Shown here in pieces: positions 16,697-25,077 of a stretch of DNA of 33,545 nt (position 1 is its first letter; each line of letters starts with the position of its first letter). The position numbers and the translations under genes were made by a program. Location: the NCBI GenBank assembly GCA_002842755.1, contig PHDU01000035.1:1-33545 (forward strand), in the 5' to 3' direction. This DNA is from Bacteroidetes bacterium HGW-Bacteroidetes-1. GTDB taxonomy: Bacteria; Bacteroidota; Bacteroidia; Bacteroidales; F082. Below the pieces are notes generated by a model. That model did not search any database and was not told the DNA's origin. It saw only the letters and a program-made list of their open reading frames with translations.

Positions 16697-18235
16697 ATGA
16701 TTACTGCCATGAAAAATATAATGAATAAATCAATTGTTTTTGTCATTGCCACAAGCTTTATTCTGGCTTCATGCACCGACCTCAAAGAAGATGTATACTC
16801 CGCCATTCCTCTCGATAGTTTTTTCCAGACCGAACAGGATGTGTTGATGAATGCCGGCAGGGCTTATACCAAACTTCAAAGATTTCCTGAAGAACAAAGA
16901 CTCTGGTCTCTCATGCAAAACGCATCAGATGAAATGGTTATACCTGGGCGTGATGATGGTATGTGGTGGGAGCAAGGTCGTTGGGACGAACTGCATACCC
17001 ACAGGTTTAATTCCACAAATAAAATTCTTCGCCAGTCATGGGAGTATGTTTTTGAAGGCATCAGCGCTTGTAATGAGGTCATTTATACGACAGAAGAATC
17101 CTCAATTACCTTTGAAGGAAAAGACCGGATTGTTTCAGAAATCAAAGTTTTGAGGGCTCTGTTTTATTACTGGGCTATTGATAACTGGGGAAATGTACCT
17201 TTTACAATCAATTTCGCGGACAGAGAACTTCCAGAACAAAAAGACAGAGCATTTATTTTCAGTTTTATTGAACAGGAAATACTTGATAATGTCGACAAGC
17301 TTCAGGTTCAGCCAACGCCGGACTATTATGGAAGAGTAACGCAGGGTATGGCTTATACGCTTCTTGCAAAACTTTATCTGAATGCAGAAGAATGGATTAA
17401 TGTGAACAAATACCAGCTAGCTATTGAAGCGTGCGACAGGGTAATTTCAGCAAATAGTTATATGATCGAAAATGATTATTTCGCTAACTTTAAAGTTCAG
17501 AATCAGGCATCAGCCGAAAATATTTTTGTTATTCCAAACCATTCAGTTTATACAAAAGACAGGCTTTATTGGTACACCTTAACGCTTAACGATGCCAGCA
17601 GAGCTACTTTTGGTTTTAAAGGTGAAATGTGGGATGGCTTTGTTCTTGAGCCACCATTCTTTGAAAAATATGCAGAAAATGATATCAGAAGAAACTCATT
17701 CCTTTTCGGCCAGCAATACGATAAGAATGGAAATCCTATTTATTTCGTTGATGGTAACGACACTACCTGGTTTGAATACACTCCAACGATAGAAAATTAC
17801 AGAGCACGTAAAAAATGGGAAGGTGCGCGCTGCTGCAAATATGAGTACCAGGAGGATCTTGAGTATTATGTCACCGATATGGAGAATGACTTTGTTTTGT
17901 TTCGATATGCTGATGTCGTTTACACTAAATTCGAAGCGCTTTGGAGACTTGGCAGGGCAGGTGAAATGATCAACGATCCACAACTGATGAAAATTAGAAC
18001 AAGGGCTGGCCTCGAACCTTATCAGATTGCTGAAATCAATGACGCTGAACTGCTGGATGAATTCGGGCGCGAATTTGCCTGGGAAGGCCGCCGAAGACAA
18101 GATCAGATCAGATTTGGCGTTTGGGGAATGCCCTGGTGGAACAAACCTTCTTCAGGCCAGTTTGAAAAACTTTTCCCCATTCCGCAAACTGCTTTGAGCG
18201 CAAACTCAAAGCTCAAGCAAAATGACGGATACTAG
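16697..18235 (+). CDS. SusD/RagB-family substrate-binding lipoprotein
   Basis: A 512-residue surface lipoprotein that caps the SusC barrel and captures ligand. Lipobox is FILASC (C26), followed by TDLKEDVYSAIPLDSFFQTE, a typical SusD N terminus. The TPR-like helical core includes EQDVLMNAGRAYTKLQ, EIKVLRALFYYWAIDNWGNV and GMAYTLLAKLYLNAEEWINV. The C-terminal signature is DEFGREFAWEGRRRQDQIRF and LFPIPQTALSANSKLKQNDGY, matching the family's final LFPIP...N...QN.GY. Start is uncertain: ATG at 16697, 16709 or 16721 all give a usable signal peptide, and 16709 (MKNIMNKSIVF) would be the more typical length. The gap to susC is 5 nt, so expression should be coupled. Tryptophan-rich segments (MWWEQGRWDELHTHRF) may line the binding site. 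Confidence 0.94.
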   Translation: MITAMKNIMNKSIVFVIATSFILASCTDLKEDVYSAIPLDSFFQTEQDVLMNAGRAYTKLQRFPEEQRLWSLMQNASDEMVIPGRDDGMWWEQGRWDELHTHRFNSTNKILRQSWEYVFEGISACNEVIYTTEESSITFEGKDRIVSEIKVLRALFYYWAIDNWGNVPFTINFADRELPEQKDRAFIFSFIEQEILDNVDKLQVQPTPDYYGRVTQGMAYTLLAKLYLNAEEWINVNKYQLAIEACDRVISANSYMIENDYFANFKVQNQASAENIFVIPNHSVYTKDRLYWYTLTLNDASRATFGFKGEMWDGFVLEPPFFEKYAENDIRRNSFLFGQQYDKNGNPIYFVDGNDTTWFEYTPTIENYRARKKWEGARCCKYEYQEDLEYYVTDMENDFVLFRYADVVYTKFEALWRLGRAGEMINDPQLMKIRTRAGLEPYQIAEINDAELLDEFGREFAWEGRRRQDQIRFGVWGMPWWNKPSSGQFEKLFPIPQTALSANSKLKQNDGY

Positions 18236-18248
18236 AACAAAATAGCTT

Positions 18249-20234
18249 ATGAAATATTTAAATTATCTGAAAATTCTCTTCGTTGCATTTCTTTTTGTAA
18301 CTGTTACAGAAGCAACAAAAGCCCAACAGCTTCATATATCTAAAGCGGAATTGCATGACAAAATTGCGGCCTCATGGATCGGACAAATGATAGGAAATAT
18401 CTATGGTTTGCCACACGAAAACAAATATGTTAATCTGCATGGCCCCGAAAATTGGCCTTATGGCTATACCAAAAATCTTGACAAGCTGGAAAAGTATCAA
18501 GGTGCATTTTCTGATGATGATACCGATGTTGAATATATGTATCTGCTTCAGATGAAAAAGTTTGGTCCTGAACCAACATATGCACAGCTCCGCGATGCCT
18601 GGATGTATCATATAAGAGACAGGGTTTGGCTTGCAAACAGGGCTGCATTGGGCCTTATGCATTTTGGGTATACTCCACCCTACACAGGCAGTGCAGCTTT
18701 GAACCCACACTGGTATCAAATCGATCCGCAATTGATAAACGAAATATGGGCAGTTACTGCTCCAGGAATGGTTGATTATGCAGCCTCAAAATCGGAATGG
18801 GTTGCCCGAATCACAAGCGATGACTGGGGAGTTGAACCAACTATTCATTATGGGGCAATGTACGCAGCTGCCTTTTTTGAGAAAGACATGCGTAAACTCA
18901 TTGATATCGGGCTAAAAGCTTTGCCTGAAAATGGCAGATATGCAGCTACAGTAAAAGAGATGATTTCGCTTCATGCTGAAAATCCAGACTGGAAAGATGC
19001 ATGGCATGCGATGGCAAAAAAGTACTATATCGATGAGCACGATATGACGAAAACGATCTGGAATGCCAATCTCAACGGTGCATGCGCAATTCTTGCAATG
19101 CTCTACGGCGAAGGTGATTTTCAACGGACTCTCGATTTATCATGCGCCATGGGTTTTGATGCCGATAATCAGGCTGCGACTGTTGCCGGACTGATGGGCG
19201 TTATCGACGGCATGAAGGGATTGCCAGAAAATCTTTATCTTCCTGTTAAAGGCTGGACCAAGCCCTTCAACGATAAATACATAAACATTACAAGACATGA
19301 TCTTCCGGATACTGAAATTTCAGCAATCATAGATCAGACCCTTGAAACTACCATAGAACTTATTATCCGCAAAGGTGGTAAAATAAGTGGCGAGCCCGGA
19401 AATGAAATTATCACAATTAATCCTGATGCAACTTTTCTGGCACCTATGGAGTTTTATATAGGCCCAAATCCGCATCTTGAAGTTGGCAAAAATACGGATT
19501 ACACATTCTATACCGAAGCCAATAAGATTTACAACTGGTCGCATATTTCAGGTGAAATACCAGCCGGATTATTTTTTGACAAAGGTCGGCTTACCGGAGT
19601 TCCTCAAAAGGCCGGAACCTATAAAATTGTTTTACGCATTGACAACGGAAAAGAGAATATCACACGAACTTTTGACCTTTTGATACGCCCAAAAAACATT
19701 GCTGTGGTTGCTGATACTATTTATGCAAATGTCAGGCAGCTCAACGAAAGAGTTCTGGATTCCTGCTGGTATACATTTGGGAAATCACTCTATGCCAAAG
19801 ATGTTTCTGTGATCAATGATGGCATCATTTCTGGTCATGGCACTGTGTTTTATAGCTTGGCTGCAAAGGCAAAACTTCCAAAAGTGGACTATTACGGCTA
19901 TGGCTGGAATGAACCGCAGGATATAAGTATGATCGTTTTTAACACTGGTGGCATGGAAGAGTTCGGAGGATGGTTTAATTCGCTGAATGTTCAGTATCTT
20001 ACTGAAGATGGACGGTGGGTTTCTGCACAGAAAACCACTGTTTCACCTGCACTTCCGGCATCAACAGTTGTGTTTATCCAACCTCACAACGCTGAATATA
20101 TACTTGATTTTAAAGCAGTTAAAACAAAAGGAATTCGTATCATTGGCGATGCTGCGATTCAGGACCATTGGAATAAATATACAAAGTTAATATCAGGATT
20201 CACTTCTATTACTGAATTAAGTGTTTATCCCTAA
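18249..20234 (+). CDS. Exported ADP-ribosylglycohydrolase-family protein with Ig and C-terminal beta domains
   Basis: A 661-residue exported protein. Signal peptide residues ~1-26 (ends KAQQ) without lipobox, so probably soluble in the periplasm or released. Residues ~30-375 are the ARH/DraG-type all-helical domain. The start is HDKIAASWIGQMIGNIYGLP, the first metal motif SDDDTDVE is at 88-95 and the second GFDADNQAATVAG is at 302-314, where Asn stands in the usual Thr position after DxD. Residues ~400-480 resemble a putative Ig domain (IPAGLFFDKGRLTGVPQKAG). Residues ~490-661 look like a galactose-binding/F5-8C-type beta-sandwich (FGGWFNSLNVQYLTEDGRW). Its metal motif is closer to canonical ARH enzymes than those of the two paralogues downstream. 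Likely a glycohydrolase releasing ribose from a riboside; substrate unproven. Confidence 0.85.
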   Translation: MKYLNYLKILFVAFLFVTVTEATKAQQLHISKAELHDKIAASWIGQMIGNIYGLPHENKYVNLHGPENWPYGYTKNLDKLEKYQGAFSDDDTDVEYMYLLQMKKFGPEPTYAQLRDAWMYHIRDRVWLANRAALGLMHFGYTPPYTGSAALNPHWYQIDPQLINEIWAVTAPGMVDYAASKSEWVARITSDDWGVEPTIHYGAMYAAAFFEKDMRKLIDIGLKALPENGRYAATVKEMISLHAENPDWKDAWHAMAKKYYIDEHDMTKTIWNANLNGACAILAMLYGEGDFQRTLDLSCAMGFDADNQAATVAGLMGVIDGMKGLPENLYLPVKGWTKPFNDKYINITRHDLPDTEISAIIDQTLETTIELIIRKGGKISGEPGNEIITINPDATFLAPMEFYIGPNPHLEVGKNTDYTFYTEANKIYNWSHISGEIPAGLFFDKGRLTGVPQKAGTYKIVLRIDNGKENITRTFDLLIRPKNIAVVADTIYANVRQLNERVLDSCWYTFGKSLYAKDVSVINDGIISGHGTVFYSLAAKAKLPKVDYYGYGWNEPQDISMIVFNTGGMEEFGGWFNSLNVQYLTEDGRWVSAQKTTVSPALPASTVVFIQPHNAEYILDFKAVKTKGIRIIGDAAIQDHWNKYTKLISGFTSITELSVYP

Positions 20235-20246
20235 AAAGATTTAATT

Positions 20247-21884
20247 ATGATTAATTACAAAAGAAAATTGCTCATTTTACCGGTTTTAATTATTTTTTCA
20301 TTATGGTCCTTTGTGGCTTGTCAACAGGAAAAAGGTGCAGTCGTTGAAAAGTCTTCAACTACATTTTCGCAAGAATCCTTGAAAAACAAAATCAAGGGAG
20401 GCTGGGCTGGACAGACAATAGGTGTTGTTTACGGAGCTCCGGTAGAATTTAAATATCAGGGTTCTATTATTGATGAATATCAGGTGATACCCTGGCATGA
20501 GAATTATGTGAAATACTGGTGGGATAAGAAACCGGGCTTGTTTGATGATATTTACACAGACCTCAATTTTGTCAATGTTTTTGAGCAATACGGATTGGAT
20601 GTCAGTAGTGATACCATTGCACATCATTGGGCATACACAGATTACCACCTTGCTCATGCCAATCAGGCTTCCCGTTACAACATTCTTAGAGGAATTATGC
20701 CTCCGGCTTCTGGCTTCTGGCTCAATAATCCGCATGCTGATGATCTTGATTTTCAGATTGAAGCTGACTTTATTGGATTGATGGCTCCTGGAATGGTTAA
20801 TCAGGCTACTGAAATTGCCGACAGAGTGGGACACGTCATGAACAGCGGCGACGGCTGGTACGGCGGTGTATTTGTTTCAGCACTTTATTCACTTGCTTTT
20901 ACATCCAATGATGTTAATTATATTGTGGAGCAAGCCATAAAAACAATTCCGGAAGGAACGCAGTTCAACGAATGCATTAATGATGTAATCAAATGGCATA
21001 AGCAATATCCCGAAGACTGGAAAGCTACATGGTTCGAGCTTCAAAAAAAATGGAACAAAGATGTCGGTTGTCCTAAAGGCGTTTTTCTGTCCTTTAACAT
21101 CGATGCCAAAATTAATTCTGCATATGTGGCCATTGGGCTACTCTACGGAAAAGGCAATTTTTCCAAATCTGTAGATATTGCAGCGCGTTGTGGTCAGGAT
21201 GCAGATTGTAATCCTGCTACTGCTGGCGGCGTTTTGGGTGTGATGCTCGGATACGATGCAATTCCTGAATTCTGGTTGAAACCGCTTCAGGAAATTGAAG
21301 AACTAAACTTCGAAAACACCTCAATGTCACTGAGTAAAGCATATGATATGAGCTATAAACATGCCTTGGAAATCATTCAAAAAGCCGGAGGGACAACCGA
21401 AGGCTCCGAAATAGTAATTCCTTTTGAAACACCTGTTCCTGTGGCATTTGAACAGAACTTTGTAAATACTTATCCGGTTTCACGCAACAAAATTGATATT
21501 TCATTCACAGATGAATTTAGTTTTGACTTCTCAGGAAATGGATACATACTTTATGGCAACATGGTCAAACTTTCAAAAGTTGATCCTGATTATATCGACA
21601 GAATTTCAAAACGGCTTGGTTCAGAAGTTTTCGGTTTGGCCGAATTGCATGATCCTTATGTAGCGGAAGTTGAAGTGTATATCAATGGCGTTTTGGACGA
21701 AACAGTTTTACTTCCGATGAAAAATACAGCCCGCAGACTTGAGCCTGCATGGAAATATCAGTTGACTGAGGGCGACTACGAAGTGTCATTAAAATGGTTG
21801 AACAACACCAAAGACTACGAAATACGTATCAATGATTTAATCGTGTATTCAGAGAATATGCCTGTGAGTAATCTACCAAATTAA
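20247..21884 (+). CDS. ADP-ribosylglycohydrolase-family lipoprotein (paralogue 2)
   Basis: A 545-residue lipoprotein (lipobox SFVAC, C25) with an ARH/DraG-fold domain (~44-385) and a C-terminal beta-rich region (~395-545). Start of the fold is LKNKIKGGWAGQTIGVVYGAP. First metal motif is FDDIYTDLNFV (D100, D101, D105), with Phe99 where characterised ARH enzymes usually have Thr or Ser. Second is GQDADCNPATAGG (D318, D320, C321), Cys in place of Thr. ANQASRYNILRGIMPPASG and NNPHADDLDFQIEADFIG are shared almost word for word with the next gene, so the two are tandem duplicates. Probably periplasmic or surface attached. Acts on a ribosyl or other N/O-glycoside by inference; ADP-ribose itself is not shown. 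Confidence 0.87.
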   Translation: MINYKRKLLILPVLIIFSLWSFVACQQEKGAVVEKSSTTFSQESLKNKIKGGWAGQTIGVVYGAPVEFKYQGSIIDEYQVIPWHENYVKYWWDKKPGLFDDIYTDLNFVNVFEQYGLDVSSDTIAHHWAYTDYHLAHANQASRYNILRGIMPPASGFWLNNPHADDLDFQIEADFIGLMAPGMVNQATEIADRVGHVMNSGDGWYGGVFVSALYSLAFTSNDVNYIVEQAIKTIPEGTQFNECINDVIKWHKQYPEDWKATWFELQKKWNKDVGCPKGVFLSFNIDAKINSAYVAIGLLYGKGNFSKSVDIAARCGQDADCNPATAGGVLGVMLGYDAIPEFWLKPLQEIEELNFENTSMSLSKAYDMSYKHALEIIQKAGGTTEGSEIVIPFETPVPVAFEQNFVNTYPVSRNKIDISFTDEFSFDFSGNGYILYGNMVKLSKVDPDYIDRISKRLGSEVFGLAELHDPYVAEVEVYINGVLDETVLLPMKNTARRLEPAWKYQLTEGDYEVSLKWLNNTKDYEIRINDLIVYSENMPVSNLPN

Positions 21885-21889
21885 TTATT

Positions 21890-23458
21890 ATGAAGAAGAA
21901 TAATATTTTGTTTTTTATAACTACAGTATTTGCTTTATTTGCTGCTTCATGTTCAGAGCCTGTAAAAAAAGAAACAGCATTTCCTGAAGGGATGACAATT
22001 TCGATTGAAGTGCTAAAAGATAAAATCAAAGGAGGCTGGGCCGGACAAACCATCGGATGCACTTATGGTGGTCCTACCGAATTCAAATACCGGGGTGCAA
22101 TCATCCACGACTACCAGAACATGATATGGTATGATGATTATATCCACCAAACTTTTATAGAAGACCCGGGTTTGTATGATGATGTTTATATGGATCTCAC
22201 TTTTGTGGAAGTAATTGAAAGGCTTGGTCTTAATGCTCCGGTCGACTCCTTTGCTGTTGCTTTTGCCAATGCTGATTATAAATTATGGCATGCCAATCAG
22301 GCTGCACGCTACAATATTTTAAATGGTATCATGCCACCCGCTTCCGGTCATTGGAGAAACAATCCTCATGCCGACGACATCGATTTTCAGATTGAAGCCG
22401 ACTTTATCGGCATGATGACTCCGGGAATGGTAAATACAGGATCAGAGTATTGTGATCGCATTGGCCACATTATGAATTACGGCGATGGTTGGTATGGTGG
22501 TGTTTTTGTATCTGCCATGTATTCCCTTGCGTACATTTCAGATGATATTCCTTTTGTCATTAATGAGGCTTTGAAAACTATTCCCAGCCAAAGTCGTTTT
22601 CATCAGTCAATCAGTGATGTCATCAAATGGCATAAGCAATATCCCAACGACTGGAAGCAGTGCTGGTTTGAGTTTGAGAAAAAACATGCTTCTGAAAAAG
22701 GTTGTCCTGAAGGTGTTTTTAATGCCTTTAATATCGATGCCGGCCTGAACTCAGCTTATGTTGTAATTGGCTTGCTTTATGGCGAAAAGGATTTCTTCAA
22801 AACAATGGATATCTCAACGCGCTGTGGTCAGGATTCAGATTGCAATCCTGCTACTGCTGCAGGTATTCTCGGTGTCATGGGTGGATACAACAACATTCCT
22901 GACTTCTGGAAACCGGCACTCGAAAAAGTGGAAGACCTGGATTTTCCATATACCAGCATTTCTTTGAACAGAATTTATGACCTGAGCCTTGAGCATACAC
23001 TTGAACTTGTGAACCTGAATGGTGGTAAATCAGATTCAAATTCGGTAACCATTAAAACACAAAAACCTGCTGAAGTAAGATTTGAAGAGTCTTTTGCAGG
23101 CTTGTTTCCAAAAGAAAGAAGACCTTTCAACAAGGATCTATATAATGAGAATATTGTAGTAAATTTCGATGGAACAGGTGTTGTTGTGATGGGAGCCGTC
23201 AAAAGGATTGCCGGTAATGATAATGATTATGTCGCCATCATGGAAGCCAGCCTTAATGGAGAGGTCGTCGAGACATTTAATATGCCTTTTGACTATATAA
23301 AAAGAAAATACGACATTTTTCACCTGTATGAACTACCAAGAAAAGAGCATCAATTGATGATTGTCTGGAAAAATCCGCATCCGGATTTCAGAATACATAA
23401 TAAAGATGTTGTCATCTATTCAAATGAAGAATTAGTAAAGTTTAGTCCGATTCAATGA
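21890..23458 (+). CDS. ADP-ribosylglycohydrolase-family lipoprotein (paralogue 3)
   Basis: A 522-residue lipoprotein (lipobox FAASC, C21), close paralogue of the preceding gene along its whole length. ARH fold starts VLKDKIKGGWAGQTIGCTYG. Metal motif 1 is YDDVYMDLTFV (D97, D98, D102) and motif 2 is GQDSDCNPATAAG (D315, D317, C318). The shared segment RYNILNGIMPPASGHWRNNP and the block YGDGWYGGVFVSAMYSLAY probably line the active-site cleft. The C-terminal ~140 residues (from about 385) form a beta-rich module that differs most from paralogue 2, which may alter substrate choice. It starts 5 nt after the previous stop and its own stop overlaps the next start (ATGA), so translation is tightly coupled. 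Confidence 0.87.
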   Translation: MKKNNILFFITTVFALFAASCSEPVKKETAFPEGMTISIEVLKDKIKGGWAGQTIGCTYGGPTEFKYRGAIIHDYQNMIWYDDYIHQTFIEDPGLYDDVYMDLTFVEVIERLGLNAPVDSFAVAFANADYKLWHANQAARYNILNGIMPPASGHWRNNPHADDIDFQIEADFIGMMTPGMVNTGSEYCDRIGHIMNYGDGWYGGVFVSAMYSLAYISDDIPFVINEALKTIPSQSRFHQSISDVIKWHKQYPNDWKQCWFEFEKKHASEKGCPEGVFNAFNIDAGLNSAYVVIGLLYGEKDFFKTMDISTRCGQDSDCNPATAAGILGVMGGYNNIPDFWKPALEKVEDLDFPYTSISLNRIYDLSLEHTLELVNLNGGKSDSNSVTIKTQKPAEVRFEESFAGLFPKERRPFNKDLYNENIVVNFDGTGVVVMGAVKRIAGNDNDYVAIMEASLNGEVVETFNMPFDYIKRKYDIFHLYELPRKEHQLMIVWKNPHPDFRIHNKDVVIYSNEELVKFSPIQ

Positions 23459-25068
23459 TAAAAATAATTTGGCTCAGATACTACCGGAGGCTATCTTTTG
23501 CCTTAATGATGGCCCTTCTGCTCACCGCTTTTTTTGGGTGCGGCAAAGAGAAGGCAGTGCCGGATGATGAGCCCTTTGTGCGCCTTGTCGAAGATAAGGT
23601 GCTGGAAAGTAAGCTGCTGAATTATCAGGTTAAATATGCAGTTCTGTTGCCAGAAGAATACGAAACTTCCAGCGATGAGTATCCTGTGGTATATCTGCTT
23701 CACGGTTTTGGCGACAATCATTCAGCATGGTATAAGGGGGGGGCCATTCAATACTATGCTGATTTCTATATAACTGAAACGGGTCCGGCGATTTATGTAA
23801 TGCCTCAAGGTTTTAACTCCTATTATGTGAACAAATTCAGTGGTACATTTCCTTACATGGATATGTTTGTTCAGGAATTAGTGCCTTTGATTGATAATCA
23901 GTTCCGAACCAAAAAAGATCCCTCGCAACGCGCTGTGATGGGTTATTCAATGGGTGGCTACGGAGCACTTATTTTACCAGCTTTAAATCCTGATGTGTTT
24001 GAAATCAGCGTGCCTTTGAGCATGTCTTTTCGCACAGATGATCAATACATGAACCAATCACAGGATGGCTGGGATTTTCAGTTTGGAGCTGTATTTGGCG
24101 GAAATGGTGCAACCGGAGAAAACAGACTCACCGATTATTTTAAACTTCACAGTCCATTCCATTTTTTCGACAAGGAGGATCTGACGGCTTTTTCAAAGCT
24201 TCAAATTTTTCTCGACTGCGGCGATGATGAAGAATCATTGCACATTACCAATGGTGCTCTTCACAACCTCCTTCGGGATCGTGGATTTGAACATGTTTAC
24301 AGAGTCAGAAACGGGGATCATTCATGGAATTACTGGCATGGGGCCTTGAAAGAGGCTATGGTTTTCATTGGAAATGGATTCAAAGGCTTGCCTCATCCAA
24401 AAGAACCCCTTCCTGTAAATATTGGTGAACTATTGCCTGAAGCGGAATATACTGTTGAAGACGTTCAGAATTCCTCCATAACATTGGGTGTATTTAAACC
24501 TGTTTCATACGAGAATACAACTGACTCTTTTCCAGTTATTTACTATTTTAACGATCTAGAAGGCGGCAGCAGAGAAGCAAACAGACAACAGCTTTTTTCA
24601 CTCCTTAACAATAAAATGAATAGCAAAGCTATTGTAGATGCACTTGTCATTGAAATTCCTGTGGGGTCATATCCAATTGATGCCGGTCTGTTTGAGGATA
24701 TACTTGCGCAACTTGGTTCAGCCTATAGAATAAAAGAGAATAAGCAAAACCACATCATCATTTCCAATGGTTCAGGCTGCGAAAACGCACTTGATTTATT
24801 GACAGATTATCAGGATTACTTCAACGCCTGCTTCCTTTATAGTGGAAAGATTTCGGAGAATAATTACGCAGCACCTGGCTTGTATTACTACATAGATATG
24901 ACAGATAATGCCGATGCGTACAAGGGCAATTACAATCTTTTCCTTGATATGAGAGAAAATAATATTTCACATGAATACCGGGTTCGGCAAGGAACGCAAT
25001 CATTTCAGGCATTTTTGAATGGTCTGGATAATTCAATGAGTTTGATTAATGTATATCTTAAGAAATAA
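23455..25068 (+). CDS. Exported esterase with degenerate second hydrolase-like domain
   Basis: A 537-residue exported alpha/beta-hydrolase of the esterase D / CE1-like group. The N terminus has a hydrophobic segment ending LTAFFGCG; C29 could be lipidated but the lipobox is weak. Domain 1 (~45-310) contains YPVVYLLHGFGDNHSAWY (oxyanion region), GYSMGGYG (nucleophile S165), CGDDEE (D257, acid) and RNGDHSWNYWH (H289): a complete triad. Domain 2 (~325-537) repeats the fold: SFPVIYYFNDLEGG, then HIIISNGSGCENAL in the nucleophile-elbow position, and EYRVRQGTQSFQAF where the histidine motif should be. It lacks His and a proper GxSxG, so it is probably non-catalytic. Likely removes acyl groups from the imported glycoside. 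An 8-G run lies at 23736-23743. Confidence 0.87.
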   Translation: MIKIIWLRYYRRLSFALMMALLLTAFFGCGKEKAVPDDEPFVRLVEDKVLESKLLNYQVKYAVLLPEEYETSSDEYPVVYLLHGFGDNHSAWYKGGAIQYYADFYITETGPAIYVMPQGFNSYYVNKFSGTFPYMDMFVQELVPLIDNQFRTKKDPSQRAVMGYSMGGYGALILPALNPDVFEISVPLSMSFRTDDQYMNQSQDGWDFQFGAVFGGNGATGENRLTDYFKLHSPFHFFDKEDLTAFSKLQIFLDCGDDEESLHITNGALHNLLRDRGFEHVYRVRNGDHSWNYWHGALKEAMVFIGNGFKGLPHPKEPLPVNIGELLPEAEYTVEDVQNSSITLGVFKPVSYENTTDSFPVIYYFNDLEGGSREANRQQLFSLLNNKMNSKAIVDALVIEIPVGSYPIDAGLFEDILAQLGSAYRIKENKQNHIIISNGSGCENALDLLTDYQDYFNACFLYSGKISENNYAAPGLYYYIDMTDNADAYKGNYNLFLDMRENNISHEYRVRQGTQSFQAFLNGLDNSMSLINVYLKK

Positions 25069-25077
25069 ATCACTTAT

